From assembly GCA_020724545.1 (NCBI GenBank), contig DYGR01000021.1:1-51095 (forward strand): 51,095 bases of DNA, in the 5' to 3' direction. This DNA comes from Candidatus Methanoperedens nitratireducens (GTDB lineage Archaea; Halobacteriota; Methanosarcinia; Methanosarcinales; Methanoperedenaceae). Position numbers and translations under genes: made by a program. This document shows, in pieces, positions 8,754 to 16,672 of the stretch. Position 1 is the first letter of the stretch. Each line of letters starts with the position of its first letter. The notes under the pieces are model-generated. The model was given only the letters and a program-made list of their open reading frames with translations. It did no database searches and was not told where the DNA came from.

Positions 8754-9188
8754 TCACTCTCTAATATAATCAATTGGGTTCATAACTTTAATCTTAAGGT
8801 TTAGCCTTTTTGCCTGTTTTATCAGTTCATCATCACACGTGAGGAAAAATCCGGCTTTTATATAGTAAGCACACGATAGATGAATGGCATCTTTAGAGGA
8901 TAATCCTCCTTTTTGCTGAAATAGCTTTGCGTTGTCATAAATATCCTTCTCTGGCCCTACTCTCACTCTGCAAAGGTTGGATAACCTGAATATTTCCATC
9001 TTTCGTTCAGGGAATGGACATAAATAATTTTCATCTTCATGCATGAAAGACCAGACTAACTTTATATTACCTTTTTCCGCTTTTATAAAAATCTCTTGAC
9101 AAGCTAAAGCTTCCATCTGAATTCTTATCTGATGTGGATCATCAAAACCTCTTTGAAAACAGTTATAGTCAAGATAAATTAAACCCAT
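8754..9188 (-). CDS. PIN-domain toxin-like ribonuclease (VapC type)
   Basis: The 144 aa protein has the acidic PIN signature: Asp7 in IYLDYN, Glu51 in FMHEDE, Asp100 in SSKDAIH and Asp119/120 in LTCDDELI. PIN toxins are Mg-dependent RNases that cut tRNA, rRNA or mRNA. It is transcribed away from the herA-tail duplicate at 9362 and towards the herA 3' end. Together with the 71 aa gene it forms the cargo between the two herA tails. Confidence 0.82.
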   Translation of the reverse strand: MGLIYLDYNCFQRGFDDPHQIRIQMEALACQEIFIKAEKGNIKLVWSFMHEDENYLCPFPERKMEIFRLSNLCRVRVGPEKDIYDNAKLFQQKGGLSSKDAIHLSCAYYIKAGFFLTCDDELIKQAKRLNLKIKVMNPIDYIRE

Positions 9189-9361
9189 TTAACGTCTCCA
9201 ATGATTTGTAGAATTTCATCTGCAACAGATATTTAAAATTCTTTTGTTATGTATTTAAGGTTGTTGTTTTTGGGAGACTGTTACATTACGTGTTCGTAAG
9301 ATTTTTACTTCTTTGCGTACTTTGCGGTTTAAAGTGTGAATTACTCACCGTAAAGTCGGTT
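9189..9361. other. spacer upstream of the PIN module
   Basis: This stretch lies between the PIN gene and the herA-tail duplicate. It should carry the PIN-module promoter on the minus strand; ATTTAAAATTC around 9231-9241 is a possible TATA-like stretch. An open frame from 9290 runs into the herA tail, but its first ~23 codons look non-coding. Confidence 0.35.
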
Positions 9362-9541
9362 GCGATAAATACCCCGACATTAGTCAGGATCAGGAAGAGA
9401 TTAATAAGTGATATAAAAGGCAGGAGCAAGGATGCGCCGATGATATGGCAGGCACAGAGGGAGTACGAGAAGAAGCACGAGAAGTCGGCGGTAAGGGCGG
9501 ATAAGGAGATGGATATTGGGGTGTGAAATAAGATATAATCA
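9362..9541 (+). pseudogene. orphan herA 3'-end fragment (repeat copy 2)
   Basis: The translation (TPTLVRIRKRLISDIKGRSK near its start, ADKEMDIGV at the end) is a diverged copy of the HerA C-terminus, with the same stop and the same post-stop bases. It has no ATPase core and cannot act as HerA. About 31 of 180 bases differ from copy 1, more than expected from a recent slip duplication. It could be the original gene end left behind when a foreign segment carrying its own herA tail integrated, or the reverse. Confidence 0.88.
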
Positions 9542-9560
9542 GTTCTGTTCTAGCGGAACC

Positions 9561-10169
9561 TCAGTATTCTCGCTGAGTTCGGTGGTGGCTCTCTTTTACG
9601 CTTAAACCATTTGAGATATCAGAAATCTGCTCGGTGGTTAAACCAGACAACCAGTATGATGAAATACCGGTTTTCCATGCTGCGTACCACAATGACCAGT
9701 CATTGGTAATTAAGGTGGCACTTTTCATTTCTGCATATGAGATTACAAATACGTCCATCCCGCCAAGCATGACTTCTGTTTTTGATTTATTCCAGCCCGG
9801 TACATCTTTATCTTCCGGATCCTTTCTGATTTTACTGAGCTCGGAAGAATTCGTTACGCATCTCTGAAAATACAGGTTAGAAGATAGCGAGTAAAGAGAG
9901 TTCAAACTTGGATCTATCGTAAATGGATAGATTTCTACAGCCACCTGCATTAATTTCTCTATGCCCTCATTTGCCAGTTCCGCTGGAAGAATTTTGGATA
10001 ATACAGTTCCGACCTCTACAGGTATTACAGAGGGTATTACCAACTCATTTACTCCAGATATGCAGGATTCAAAAATTTGAGATGCCTTTTTATGAAGAGA
10101 GAGCAATGTTTCTTCCTTCGGGAAGCGAAGAGCATGAACCAGAACATCGGAGTCGAGAATTAGTTTCAA
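9561..10169 (-). CDS. PIN-domain protein, second toxin-like module
   Basis: This 202 aa PIN-fold protein has Asp6/Asp8 (LILDSDVLVH), Glu52 (IPVEVG), Asp139 (GGMDVFVISYAE) and Asp157 (ITNDWS), the expected acidic set. It is longer than a minimal VapC because of an insert around residues 85-135. It overlaps the upstream small gene by the four bases ATGA, typical of antitoxin-toxin coupling. It is unrelated in sequence to the PIN protein at 8754. Confidence 0.82.
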   Translation of the reverse strand: MKLILDSDVLVHALRFPKEETLLSLHKKASQIFESCISGVNELVIPSVIPVEVGTVLSKILPAELANEGIEKLMQVAVEIYPFTIDPSLNSLYSLSSNLYFQRCVTNSSELSKIRKDPEDKDVPGWNKSKTEVMLGGMDVFVISYAEMKSATLITNDWSLWYAAWKTGISSYWLSGLTTEQISDISNGLSVKESHHRTQREY

Positions 10170-10369
10170 TAAAATTCACCTTTTACTCTGGTCTTTCTGA
10201 TGTATTCTGTAGGCTCTATATATTCTACAACTGCCTTTTTGGTTTTAGCAAGATATTTCCTGTAATCTTCTACAGTAATCAACGGCTCCTTTTTGGAGAT
10301 AAAAGACTTGAACAACTCAAGCTGCTCTTCAAGAGCCTTGATCTTTTTATCTTCTTGGAGTTTTTGCAT
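10166..10369 (-). CDS. putative antitoxin paired with the 202 aa PIN protein
   Basis: This 67 aa, highly charged helical protein (EDKKIKALEEQLELFKSF) has an N-terminal coiled coil and a C-terminal segment (YIEPTEYIRKTRVKGEFY) that could wrap the toxin. I chose the ATG at 10369 because an AGGTG ribosome-binding site precedes it and a TATA-like box (10392-10406) would otherwise lie inside the gene. The frame stays open upstream to an ATG at 10429, giving 87 aa as an alternative. The antitoxin role is inferred from context. Confidence 0.68.
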   Translation of the reverse strand: MQKLQEDKKIKALEEQLELFKSFISKKEPLITVEDYRKYLAKTKKAVVEYIEPTEYIRKTRVKGEFY

Positions 10370-10391
10370 TTTAACACCTGATTTCTGAGGC

Positions 10392-10406
10392 TTTAAATTA
10401 TATATT
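10392..10406 (-). promoter_or_regulatory. TATA-like promoter element for the second PIN module
   Basis: On the minus strand the stretch reads ATATATAATTTAAAG, about 25-35 bases before the ATG at 10369, the usual archaeal TATA-to-start distance for a short leader. Confidence 0.4.
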
Positions 10407-10429
10407 GTATTTGCCAATACCTTCGCCAT

Positions 10430-10809
10430 TAAGGAGTATTAATACTACCTATTTTCGTTATCAATACCTTCACCATATGATTATAAATAATATAATATGA
10501 ATTAATTCTGGGATATATCATCAGTTGTATTCAATAGATATATCCCAGGAACTTGTATGTTCAACATTAATCTACATCTTCAAGGTTTAAAAACCTGTCT
10601 GAATTCGAAAAGGGTATAAATCGATATGCTTGGTTCCAATAGCAGCATTTTTGAGCAAATTACAAGAATACAATGAGAGCAGAATTCAAACACTTCGAAC
10701 TCGCTTAGCACAAATATGATTCAGGATGCTATTCGGAACTACATAGATTCGGAAGTACTGCTTTTATAGTAATCTTTAAATAGAACCTGTTTCATGGGCA
10801 GAATATAAT
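10430..10809. other. gene-free stretch before the glycan operon
   Basis: No supported coding sequence. It holds a strong inverted repeat at 10508-10548 and AT-rich TATA-like stretches near 10764-10785 that may serve the downstream operon. Confidence 0.6.
10508..10548. terminator. 12-bp perfect inverted repeat
   Basis: CTGGGATATATC (10508-10519) and GATATATCCCAG (10537-10548) are exact complements around a 17-base loop. No T-run follows. It could be a hairpin terminator or RNA element between divergent units, an operator, or a small-element end. Confidence 0.4.
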
Positions 10810-10887
10810 ATGAAGTCGGTTAGAATTTTGAAAAAGAGTGGACATATCCCTTTGCTGGTACTTAAAATTTGGAAATGGTCATTATGA
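10810..10887 (+). CDS. 25-codon leader ORF or gene stub
   Basis: ATG at 10810 opens a 25 aa basic and hydrophobic peptide (KKSGHIPLLVLKIWKWSL) whose TGA overlaps the ATG of the deacetylase-like gene as ATGA. It could be a translation-coupling leader or the C-terminal relic of a lost upstream gene. The ATG follows an AT-rich AATATAATATG stretch. Confidence 0.35.
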   Translation: MKSVRILKKSGHIPLLVLKIWKWSL

Positions 10888-11672
10888 GAGATTTTACACT
10901 TGCCATGTACAGTAAGCTTTGCAGTGAAATAAAAAGCTCTTCATATGTGCCTATCACAGTTGAAGAATACTGCAGAGGAATCGGTGAATCGCTTGAAAAA
11001 TTCATAATCTTGCGGCATGATGTTGATAGAAAGCCTGATCATGCACTTAAGCTCGCACAAATAGAGAATAAATTAAATATAAAATCGACCTACTACTTCA
11101 GAATGAACCCAAGGGTCTTTGTGCCATCTATTATTCGAGATATATCAGATCTGGGTCATGAAATAGGTTATCATTATGAGGCTTTAGATAAGGCAAAGGG
11201 TGAACTTAATAAAGCCATAATGATTTTTGAATCTGAGCTTAAAAAATTTAAAAAATTTTACGCAGTTAAAACAATATGTATGCATGGAAATCCCGTAAGT
11301 TCCTGGGACAATAAAGACTTATGGAGCAAGTATGATTTCAGGGATTTCGGTATACTTGGAGAAGCATATAACTCTGTGAACTTTGAAGATGTGGTGTATT
11401 TTTCTGAAACTGGTAGAGATTGGAGCGGCAAATATAGTATAAAAGATAATGCAAATAACGCTTTTAGAGAGAAAATAAGCAGCACTAGTGATCTAATAAA
11501 TCTTATAAAAAGAAATCGACTCAATTATTTTTATGTAAATACCCATCCAGAGAGGTGGGATGATGGTATGGTAAGCTGGAGTATGCAATACATGTCACAA
11601 AATCTCAAAAATATAATAAAATTATACATATATCACAGGAAGTATAATGGATCGAGGAAGTTACACTACTAA
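10884..11672 (+). CDS. polysaccharide deacetylase-like protein
   Basis: The 262 aa protein shows NodB-fold motifs: RHDVD (His45, Asp46, Asp48) and HEIGYHYE (His92, His97), and later ICMHGNP and NTHPERW, which can supply metal and catalytic residues. Members remove N-acetyl groups from sugars or act on related amides. There is no signal peptide, so it likely acts in the cytoplasm on a nucleotide- or lipid-linked sugar. I chose the ATG at 10884 because of the ATGA overlap with the preceding small ORF; TTG 10869 and ATG 10875 are alternatives. It is the first substantial gene of the surface-glycan operon. Confidence 0.82.
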   Translation: MRDFTLAMYSKLCSEIKSSSYVPITVEEYCRGIGESLEKFIILRHDVDRKPDHALKLAQIENKLNIKSTYYFRMNPRVFVPSIIRDISDLGHEIGYHYEALDKAKGELNKAIMIFESELKKFKKFYAVKTICMHGNPVSSWDNKDLWSKYDFRDFGILGEAYNSVNFEDVVYFSETGRDWSGKYSIKDNANNAFREKISSTSDLINLIKRNRLNYFYVNTHPERWDDGMVSWSMQYMSQNLKNIIKLYIYHRKYNGSRKLHY

Positions 11673-12315
11673 ATTTGATTTCCACATTCATAGCATATAT
11701 TCAAATGATTCGTGGGTGTCACCACACAAAATCTGTAAAATAGCCAGGATGCAAGGTCTATCTGGAATAGCTGTTACAGATCATAACAGTATAGAAGGAG
11801 CATTGAAAGCCAGAGATTTCGCTGCCGAAGACCTTTTGGTTATCATAGGATGCGAGATAAAAACAGACTCTGGCGAATTAATAGGTTTATTTCTAAATAA
11901 AGGGATTAAGAGTAGCAATTTCATGGAAGTAGTGGATGAAATAAAGGATCAGGACGGGCTAATTGTGCTGCCTCATGCATACAAAAATAAGCAAAAAGAC
12001 CCAGAAAAATTAATAAAACAGGTTGATGTTATTGAATGTCCCAATGCAAGAACCTCATCCAAACTTAACCTTAAGGCAAGTATACTTTCTGAAAAATATA
12101 AGCTGCCGAGGATATCGGGAAGTGATGCTCATTTACCCCTTGAAATAGGCAGGGTAGTGACATGTTTTCCATATTCTTCTCTTGAATGTGAAGAAGTAAG
12201 AAAGCTGGTGATTAACGGGCAAAGGAAAATAACAGGATGTGAATCTCCGTACGCTTTAAGGATGCTAAGTATGTTTTTGGGAAAATGTAGAAAGAAGCTT
12301 AAAAAAAGTGATTAA
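11647..12315 (+). CDS. PHP-domain metal-dependent phosphoesterase
   Basis: The 222 aa protein carries the PHP metal ligands in order: FHIHS (His13, His15), TDHN (Asp45, His46), GCE (Glu70), LPHAY (His110) and GSDAH (Asp160, His162). The family hydrolyses phosphoesters such as sugar or nucleoside phosphates. It begins inside the end of the deacetylase-like gene behind an AGGAAG ribosome-binding site, and its stop touches the ATP-grasp start. Its substrate here is unknown; operon position suggests a sugar-phosphate intermediate. Confidence 0.85.
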   Translation: MDRGSYTTKFDFHIHSIYSNDSWVSPHKICKIARMQGLSGIAVTDHNSIEGALKARDFAAEDLLVIIGCEIKTDSGELIGLFLNKGIKSSNFMEVVDEIKDQDGLIVLPHAYKNKQKDPEKLIKQVDVIECPNARTSSKLNLKASILSEKYKLPRISGSDAHLPLEIGRVVTCFPYSSLECEEVRKLVINGQRKITGCESPYALRMLSMFLGKCRKKLKKSD

Positions 12316-13503
12316 ATGAGTGTATTAATTACAAACGCATGCAGTGAAAAATCATTAGCTGTACTTCACAGTCTTGGCACTAAAAAAATAAAAGCAGTAA
12401 CTTGTGATAGCAAGAACTTATGCCCGGCTTTTTTCTCAAGATACAGCCGCTATAGGTTTTTATACCCGGATCCATCAAATTTCCCAGTAGAATTTATAAA
12501 TACAATAGTGAATTTTCTAAAAAAAAAGAAAACTGAGATGGTATTCCCTGTAAATAGTACCGAAACGCTGTTAATCTCAAAATATAAAGAAAAAATTATG
12601 CCCTTCACTAAAGTTCCATTTGAAGACTATTCTAAAATGATAATACTTCATGACAAAGGTACTCTTATGAACATAGCATCTGAACTTGGCATAAATGTAC
12701 CCGAGACGTATTCTATAACCAAGAATACAAATATTAAAGAACTTTCCAAAACTTTACAATATCCAGTAGTTATAAAGCCAAGAAAAGCAACAAGCAGCGT
12801 TGGGGTATCTTATGCTAATAATAAAGATGAATTTATTATGAAACTGGAAAAAACAGTTAATATGTTCCATTCCTCTAATGATCTCCCGATAGTACAGGAA
12901 TATATAAAAGGTACAGGATGCGGAGTATCAGTACTGATGAACCATGGAGATCTAAGAGCCTTCTTCGTACACAAGAGACTTAGAGAATATCCAGTTACAG
13001 GTGGGCCGAGTACATTAAGAGTCAGCATAAGGCACCCTGAAATGGAGAAAATGGCATTCAAATTGTTAGAGAATCTAAAATGGCATGGTCTGGCAATGGT
13101 GGAATTCAAACTAAATGAGAAGACCGATACACCTTTTTTAATTGAAGCAAACCCAAGAGTATGGGGGTCTATATACCAGGCTATTGTCTCAGGAGTGGAT
13201 TTTCCCTATCTGCTGTATAAAATGGCAGTTGAAGATGATGTTGAAAGGACATCCAGTTACAGGATCGGTATTAAAACCAGATTCCTGTTAAATGACCTGA
13301 GGTCATTTACGGGGTATATGAGATTGAACAGTAATAAGGTAAGCACACTAAATGAATTTTTAAAACATGATAAATATACCTATTATGATACTTTCTATCC
13401 TGATGATCCTTTACCAGCATTTATGTTTACTTTTGTGGCTATCCAGAAATTATTTAATGATAAATATAAGATAGCAGGGGGAATAAATGAAACTATTAGT
13501 TGA
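12316..13503 (+). CDS. ATP-grasp ligase
   Basis: This 395 aa protein has an ATP-grasp layout: an N-terminal pre-ATP domain (MSVLITNACSEKSLAVL), an ATP-binding region with VVIKPRKATSSVGV, the PIVQEYIKGTGCGVS segment, and the metal site FLIEANPRVWGS. Such enzymes form amide or peptide bonds through acyl phosphates, as in carbamoyl-phosphate synthase relatives. In surface-glycan operons they often decorate sugars with amino acids, but the substrate here cannot be read. The last 17 bases overlap the ATG of a DUF354-like stub. Confidence 0.88.
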   Translation: MSVLITNACSEKSLAVLHSLGTKKIKAVTCDSKNLCPAFFSRYSRYRFLYPDPSNFPVEFINTIVNFLKKKKTEMVFPVNSTETLLISKYKEKIMPFTKVPFEDYSKMIILHDKGTLMNIASELGINVPETYSITKNTNIKELSKTLQYPVVIKPRKATSSVGVSYANNKDEFIMKLEKTVNMFHSSNDLPIVQEYIKGTGCGVSVLMNHGDLRAFFVHKRLREYPVTGGPSTLRVSIRHPEMEKMAFKLLENLKWHGLAMVEFKLNEKTDTPFLIEANPRVWGSIYQAIVSGVDFPYLLYKMAVEDDVERTSSYRIGIKTRFLLNDLRSFTGYMRLNSNKVSTLNEFLKHDKYTYYDTFYPDDPLPAFMFTFVAIQKLFNDKYKIAGGINETIS

Positions 13504-13543
13504 TATAGGACATCCAGCGCATATGCATTTCTTTATAGGGTGA
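13487..13543 (+). pseudogene. 18-codon stub of a DUF354 gene start
   Basis: ATG at 13487 gives MKLLVDIGHPAHMHFFIG and then TGA. This is the characteristic N-terminus of DUF354 glycosyltransferase-like proteins (MKxLxDIGHPAHxHFF). It overlaps the ATP-grasp 3' end as a real operon gene would. The rest of the gene is absent at this spot. A full DUF354-type gene, with a different N-terminus, lies 2.1 kb further on. Confidence 0.75.
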
Positions 13544-13546
13544 GCT

Positions 13547-14476
13547 ATGGCAGAGGTAAAAAAGAAAGAGGATAGAATATTTAGACAAAGTCGGCAAATA
13601 TACTTCAAAAAAGGTGCAGAGGTAATTAAAAAATTTGTTTTCTATTTGGGTTTATGTAATAGTTGTGCTAGTTTAAAAGATAAATTCAGTATGTTCATCT
13701 GGATACTTTTAAGATCCAGTCTTTATCCATTGACATCAACAGATAAAAATAGTAAAGAAAAAATATTATATGAAAAATTTAGCTCGATCTACAAACCGAT
13801 CATAACGGTCAGAAACGAGGATGGACTGTTTAAGTGTAGAGGGTGGACAGATGATATACGAATCGTAAATCCTATTACCGAGTATGAAATTCGTGAATAT
13901 TTTTCATTAAGGGAAGGGGTCTTTATTGATGTAGGGGCACATATAGGAAAATATACTATTATGACGGGAAGAAAGCTAGTTAAAGGGAAAATCATTTCCA
14001 TAGAAGCTGATCCAGATAACTTTGAAATATTAAAGGAAAATATAGTTTTGAATAATCTTAAGAATGTAATACCATTAAATTTAGCTGCATTTCGTGAGAA
14101 TGGTGAAATTGCATTTTATAAAACCATATCACCCCACACTAGTGGATATAGCATTTATTCGAGAGAACATACAAAAACCATAAATGTGAAAGCAATGAGG
14201 CTGGATGAAATATCAGATAATTTAGGATTAGGAAAAATTGATTTGATAAAAATAGATGTAGAGGGTGCTGAATACGATGTGTTGGAAGGAGCAACGAGAA
14301 CATTAAGAAAAACAAAGATAGTGATATATGAGACAATATGGGGAGATAAATCAGAGAAGTGTAAAGATTTACTAACAAAGATGGGTTTTGAGATAAATAG
14401 GTTGGGTAATAACATAATAGCAATAAATAGATTAGATGATAAAAATGGAAAAATTAAGAATACTTGTAATTTTTAA
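13547..14476 (+). CDS. FkbM-family SAM-dependent methyltransferase
   Basis: The 309 aa protein has a SAM-binding glycine motif FIDVGAHIGKYT (Asp128, Gly130-Gly134), an acidic SAM-ribose residue in ISIEADPDN, and the FkbM motif IKIDVEGAEYDVLEGA. The family O-methylates sugars and other small molecules. A long basic N-terminal region (~90 residues) precedes the catalytic domain. It starts 3 bases after the DUF354 stub and is visibly more AT-rich than the flanking operon genes, as is the next gene, consistent with joint later acquisition. Confidence 0.88.
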   Translation: MAEVKKKEDRIFRQSRQIYFKKGAEVIKKFVFYLGLCNSCASLKDKFSMFIWILLRSSLYPLTSTDKNSKEKILYEKFSSIYKPIITVRNEDGLFKCRGWTDDIRIVNPITEYEIREYFSLREGVFIDVGAHIGKYTIMTGRKLVKGKIISIEADPDNFEILKENIVLNNLKNVIPLNLAAFRENGEIAFYKTISPHTSGYSIYSREHTKTINVKAMRLDEISDNLGLGKIDLIKIDVEGAEYDVLEGATRTLRKTKIVIYETIWGDKSEKCKDLLTKMGFEINRLGNNIIAINRLDDKNGKIKNTCNF

Positions 14477-15593
14477 TTCACTAATGGGAGTTATAGGCGG
14501 CGGCAGTAGACACATAGTAGAAGTAGTAAATTATTGGATTCCAACGTATGAAGTTACATTTTTGATTTCTAACGCTGGACATGAAGTTGCAAAAGAATAT
14601 ATAAAGCCACGCCAAAATAAACATGTAATAGTGTATAACACTCCATTTGACTACAAAAAAAATATTATCGTATATGTATCCAGACTTCTAAAAAGTATTT
14701 TATTATCGCTAAAGTTAAGGCAACAAAAATATAATGTTGTAATAGCTCCAAACTTCTTGCCTCAGAATATTGTTCCCACATTGTTTTTCAAAATCAGAGC
14801 TAAGATTGTTGTATATTTCCATGGTGGCCCTCCTTCTTTGAGAAAAGAGGAAATGAGGAAAAGAGGGACGATTCAGAGGATTATTTCTGTGCTTAACTGG
14901 GAGTTTTGCATCTTTTTTGCGAGGTTCTTTGACCTCATATTTGTTGTAGAAAATACCACGAAGAAATATTTTATTGAACGGGGTTTTGATCCAAAAAGAA
15001 TAACCGTAGTAGGTAACGGCATTCCTTTTGAGCAAATATCAAAAATAGAAGTTGATAAAAAAGAATATGATGGGATATTTCTTGGGCGGTTAGTTCCAAG
15101 AAAAATGCGTGATTTAATAAATGTATGGAAAGAAGTGGTTAAGATAATTCCTGATGCAAGGCTCTGTATAATAGGGGATGGGCCAGAAAGAGAAGAGTTA
15201 GAGGCACAGGCTAACAAATATGGTTTAAATATAGTATTAAAAGGCTGGGTATCGGACGAGGATAAATATAGACTTATAAAAAGATCAAAGGTATTTGTTT
15301 ATCCAAGTTACTATGAAAGTTGGGGGATTGTAGTGGCAGAAGCCTTAGCTTGCGGCTTACCTGTGGTTGCATATAGTCAGTTAGCATATAAGGAAGTATT
15401 TGGTAGTTCTATTATCGAAGTAAATGTAGGAGATGTAAAAGAAATGGCAAGGAAAATAAGCGATATTCTCAAAGATTATATCAATTATGGGGATACTGCC
15501 GTTGAAAGAATAGAAGCAGTATCAAGATACGACTGGAGAGAAGTTGCAAACTATCAATTAATAAATATGCAAAATATGATTGAAAAATTATGA
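14436..15593 (+). CDS. GT4-family glycosyltransferase
   Basis: This 385 aa GT-B enzyme has an N-terminal acceptor domain with a GGGSRH loop. The C-terminal nucleotide-sugar domain has IGDGPEREELE, then YPSYYESWGIVVAEALACG, the E-x7-E motif of GT4/GT1-type transferases. It probably adds a sugar to the lipid-linked surface glycan in the cytoplasm. It overlaps the FkbM gene by 41 bases; ATG 14445 is an alternative start. AT-rich composition resembles the FkbM gene. Confidence 0.88.
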   Translation: MIKMEKLRILVIFNSLMGVIGGGSRHIVEVVNYWIPTYEVTFLISNAGHEVAKEYIKPRQNKHVIVYNTPFDYKKNIIVYVSRLLKSILLSLKLRQQKYNVVIAPNFLPQNIVPTLFFKIRAKIVVYFHGGPPSLRKEEMRKRGTIQRIISVLNWEFCIFFARFFDLIFVVENTTKKYFIERGFDPKRITVVGNGIPFEQISKIEVDKKEYDGIFLGRLVPRKMRDLINVWKEVVKIIPDARLCIIGDGPEREELEAQANKYGLNIVLKGWVSDEDKYRLIKRSKVFVYPSYYESWGIVVAEALACGLPVVAYSQLAYKEVFGSSIIEVNVGDVKEMARKISDILKDYINYGDTAVERIEAVSRYDWREVANYQLINMQNMIEKL

Positions 15594-16672
15594 AAATATT
15601 AATTGGGGTTTTCCACCCAAAACAGGTGTATCTATTTAAAAATACAATCGACAATCTGGTGGAAAAAGGTCATGAAATCAAAATAATTGCAGTGGATAAA
15701 GAAATTACAGGATATTTATTAAGGCAATTAAATATTCCATTTACTATAATTGGAAAGAACCAGCCAAAATTTTATAAAAAACTATTTGAGCTGCCCAGAT
15801 TAGAATACCTTACATATAAAGTCTCAAAAGAATTCAAACCTGATATTTTTGTTGGTCGGGCATCACCATATTTAGCACAGGTCAGTGCACTTTTAAATAA
15901 ACCTTTTATCTTAGTTGAAGATACGGAAATGGCCAGAGCACTACACAGGATTACTGTACCTTTAGCACAATCTGTAGTAACTCCAGAATGCTATAAAGAT
16001 GATTTTGGAGAGAAACATATACGCTTTAATGGTTATTTCGAACTGTGTTACCTGCATCCTAACCAATTTAAACCTGATGCAAGTATTCTAGATGAGATCG
16101 GGTTAAGTAAAGAGGACAGGTTTATCATTCTAAGATTCATCGCATGGGGAGCAAACCATGATATGGGATTATATGGGATAAAGCCCGAAAAAAGAAAGAA
16201 ATATATCTTACAATTAGAACAATATGGACGAGTTTTTATCAGTTCCGAATCAGAGCTATCACCTGAATTTAAAAAATATGAGTTAAAAATATCCGGAAAT
16301 AAATTTCATTCTTTACTTAATTATGCACAATTATATCTTGGAGAAGGAGGCACTACAGCAGCAGAGGCAGCCATACTTGGCACTCCATCAATACACATAG
16401 AGGCAAATTCAAAAGGCAGGGCTACCGGTGAATCCAGTGGCAACTTTCTGGAGCTGAGGGATAAGTACGGCCTGCTGTACTTTTATCCCGATGAAGAGCA
16501 GGCGCTTGAGAAGGCAAGGGAAATACTTGAGAACAAGAACTCAAAAGCTGAGTGGGGATATCGAAGAGAAAAGTTATTAAGAGATAAAATAGATGTGACT
16601 GCCTGGATGACCGACTTTATAGAGAGATATCCCGAGAGCTTTTATGAGTACAGGAGGGGAAATAACGTTTGA
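15590..16672 (+). CDS. DUF354-family glycosyltransferase-like protein
   Basis: The 360 aa protein begins MKILIGVFHPKQVYLFKN, a variant of the DUF354 N-terminus in which the usual GHPAHVHFF is GVFHPKQVYLF. It has the family's later segments: GRASPYLAQVSALLN, the R-F-I-A-W-GANHD stretch, and LNYAQLYLGEGGTTAAEAA, which resembles the UDP-sugar site of GT-B epimerases and transferases. The exact reaction is unknown. It overlaps its neighbours by 4 bases on both sides. The stub at 13487 suggests that the locus once carried a different DUF354 gene directly after ATP-grasp. Confidence 0.82.
   Translation: MKILIGVFHPKQVYLFKNTIDNLVEKGHEIKIIAVDKEITGYLLRQLNIPFTIIGKNQPKFYKKLFELPRLEYLTYKVSKEFKPDIFVGRASPYLAQVSALLNKPFILVEDTEMARALHRITVPLAQSVVTPECYKDDFGEKHIRFNGYFELCYLHPNQFKPDASILDEIGLSKEDRFIILRFIAWGANHDMGLYGIKPEKRKKYILQLEQYGRVFISSESELSPEFKKYELKISGNKFHSLLNYAQLYLGEGGTTAAEAAILGTPSIHIEANSKGRATGESSGNFLELRDKYGLLYFYPDEEQALEKAREILENKNSKAEWGYRREKLLRDKIDVTAWMTDFIERYPESFYEYRRGNNV

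Noticed and set aside
9290-9361. A 78 aa gene starting at GTG 9290
   Set aside because: The first ~23 codons look non-coding, and the rest is the truncated HerA tail.
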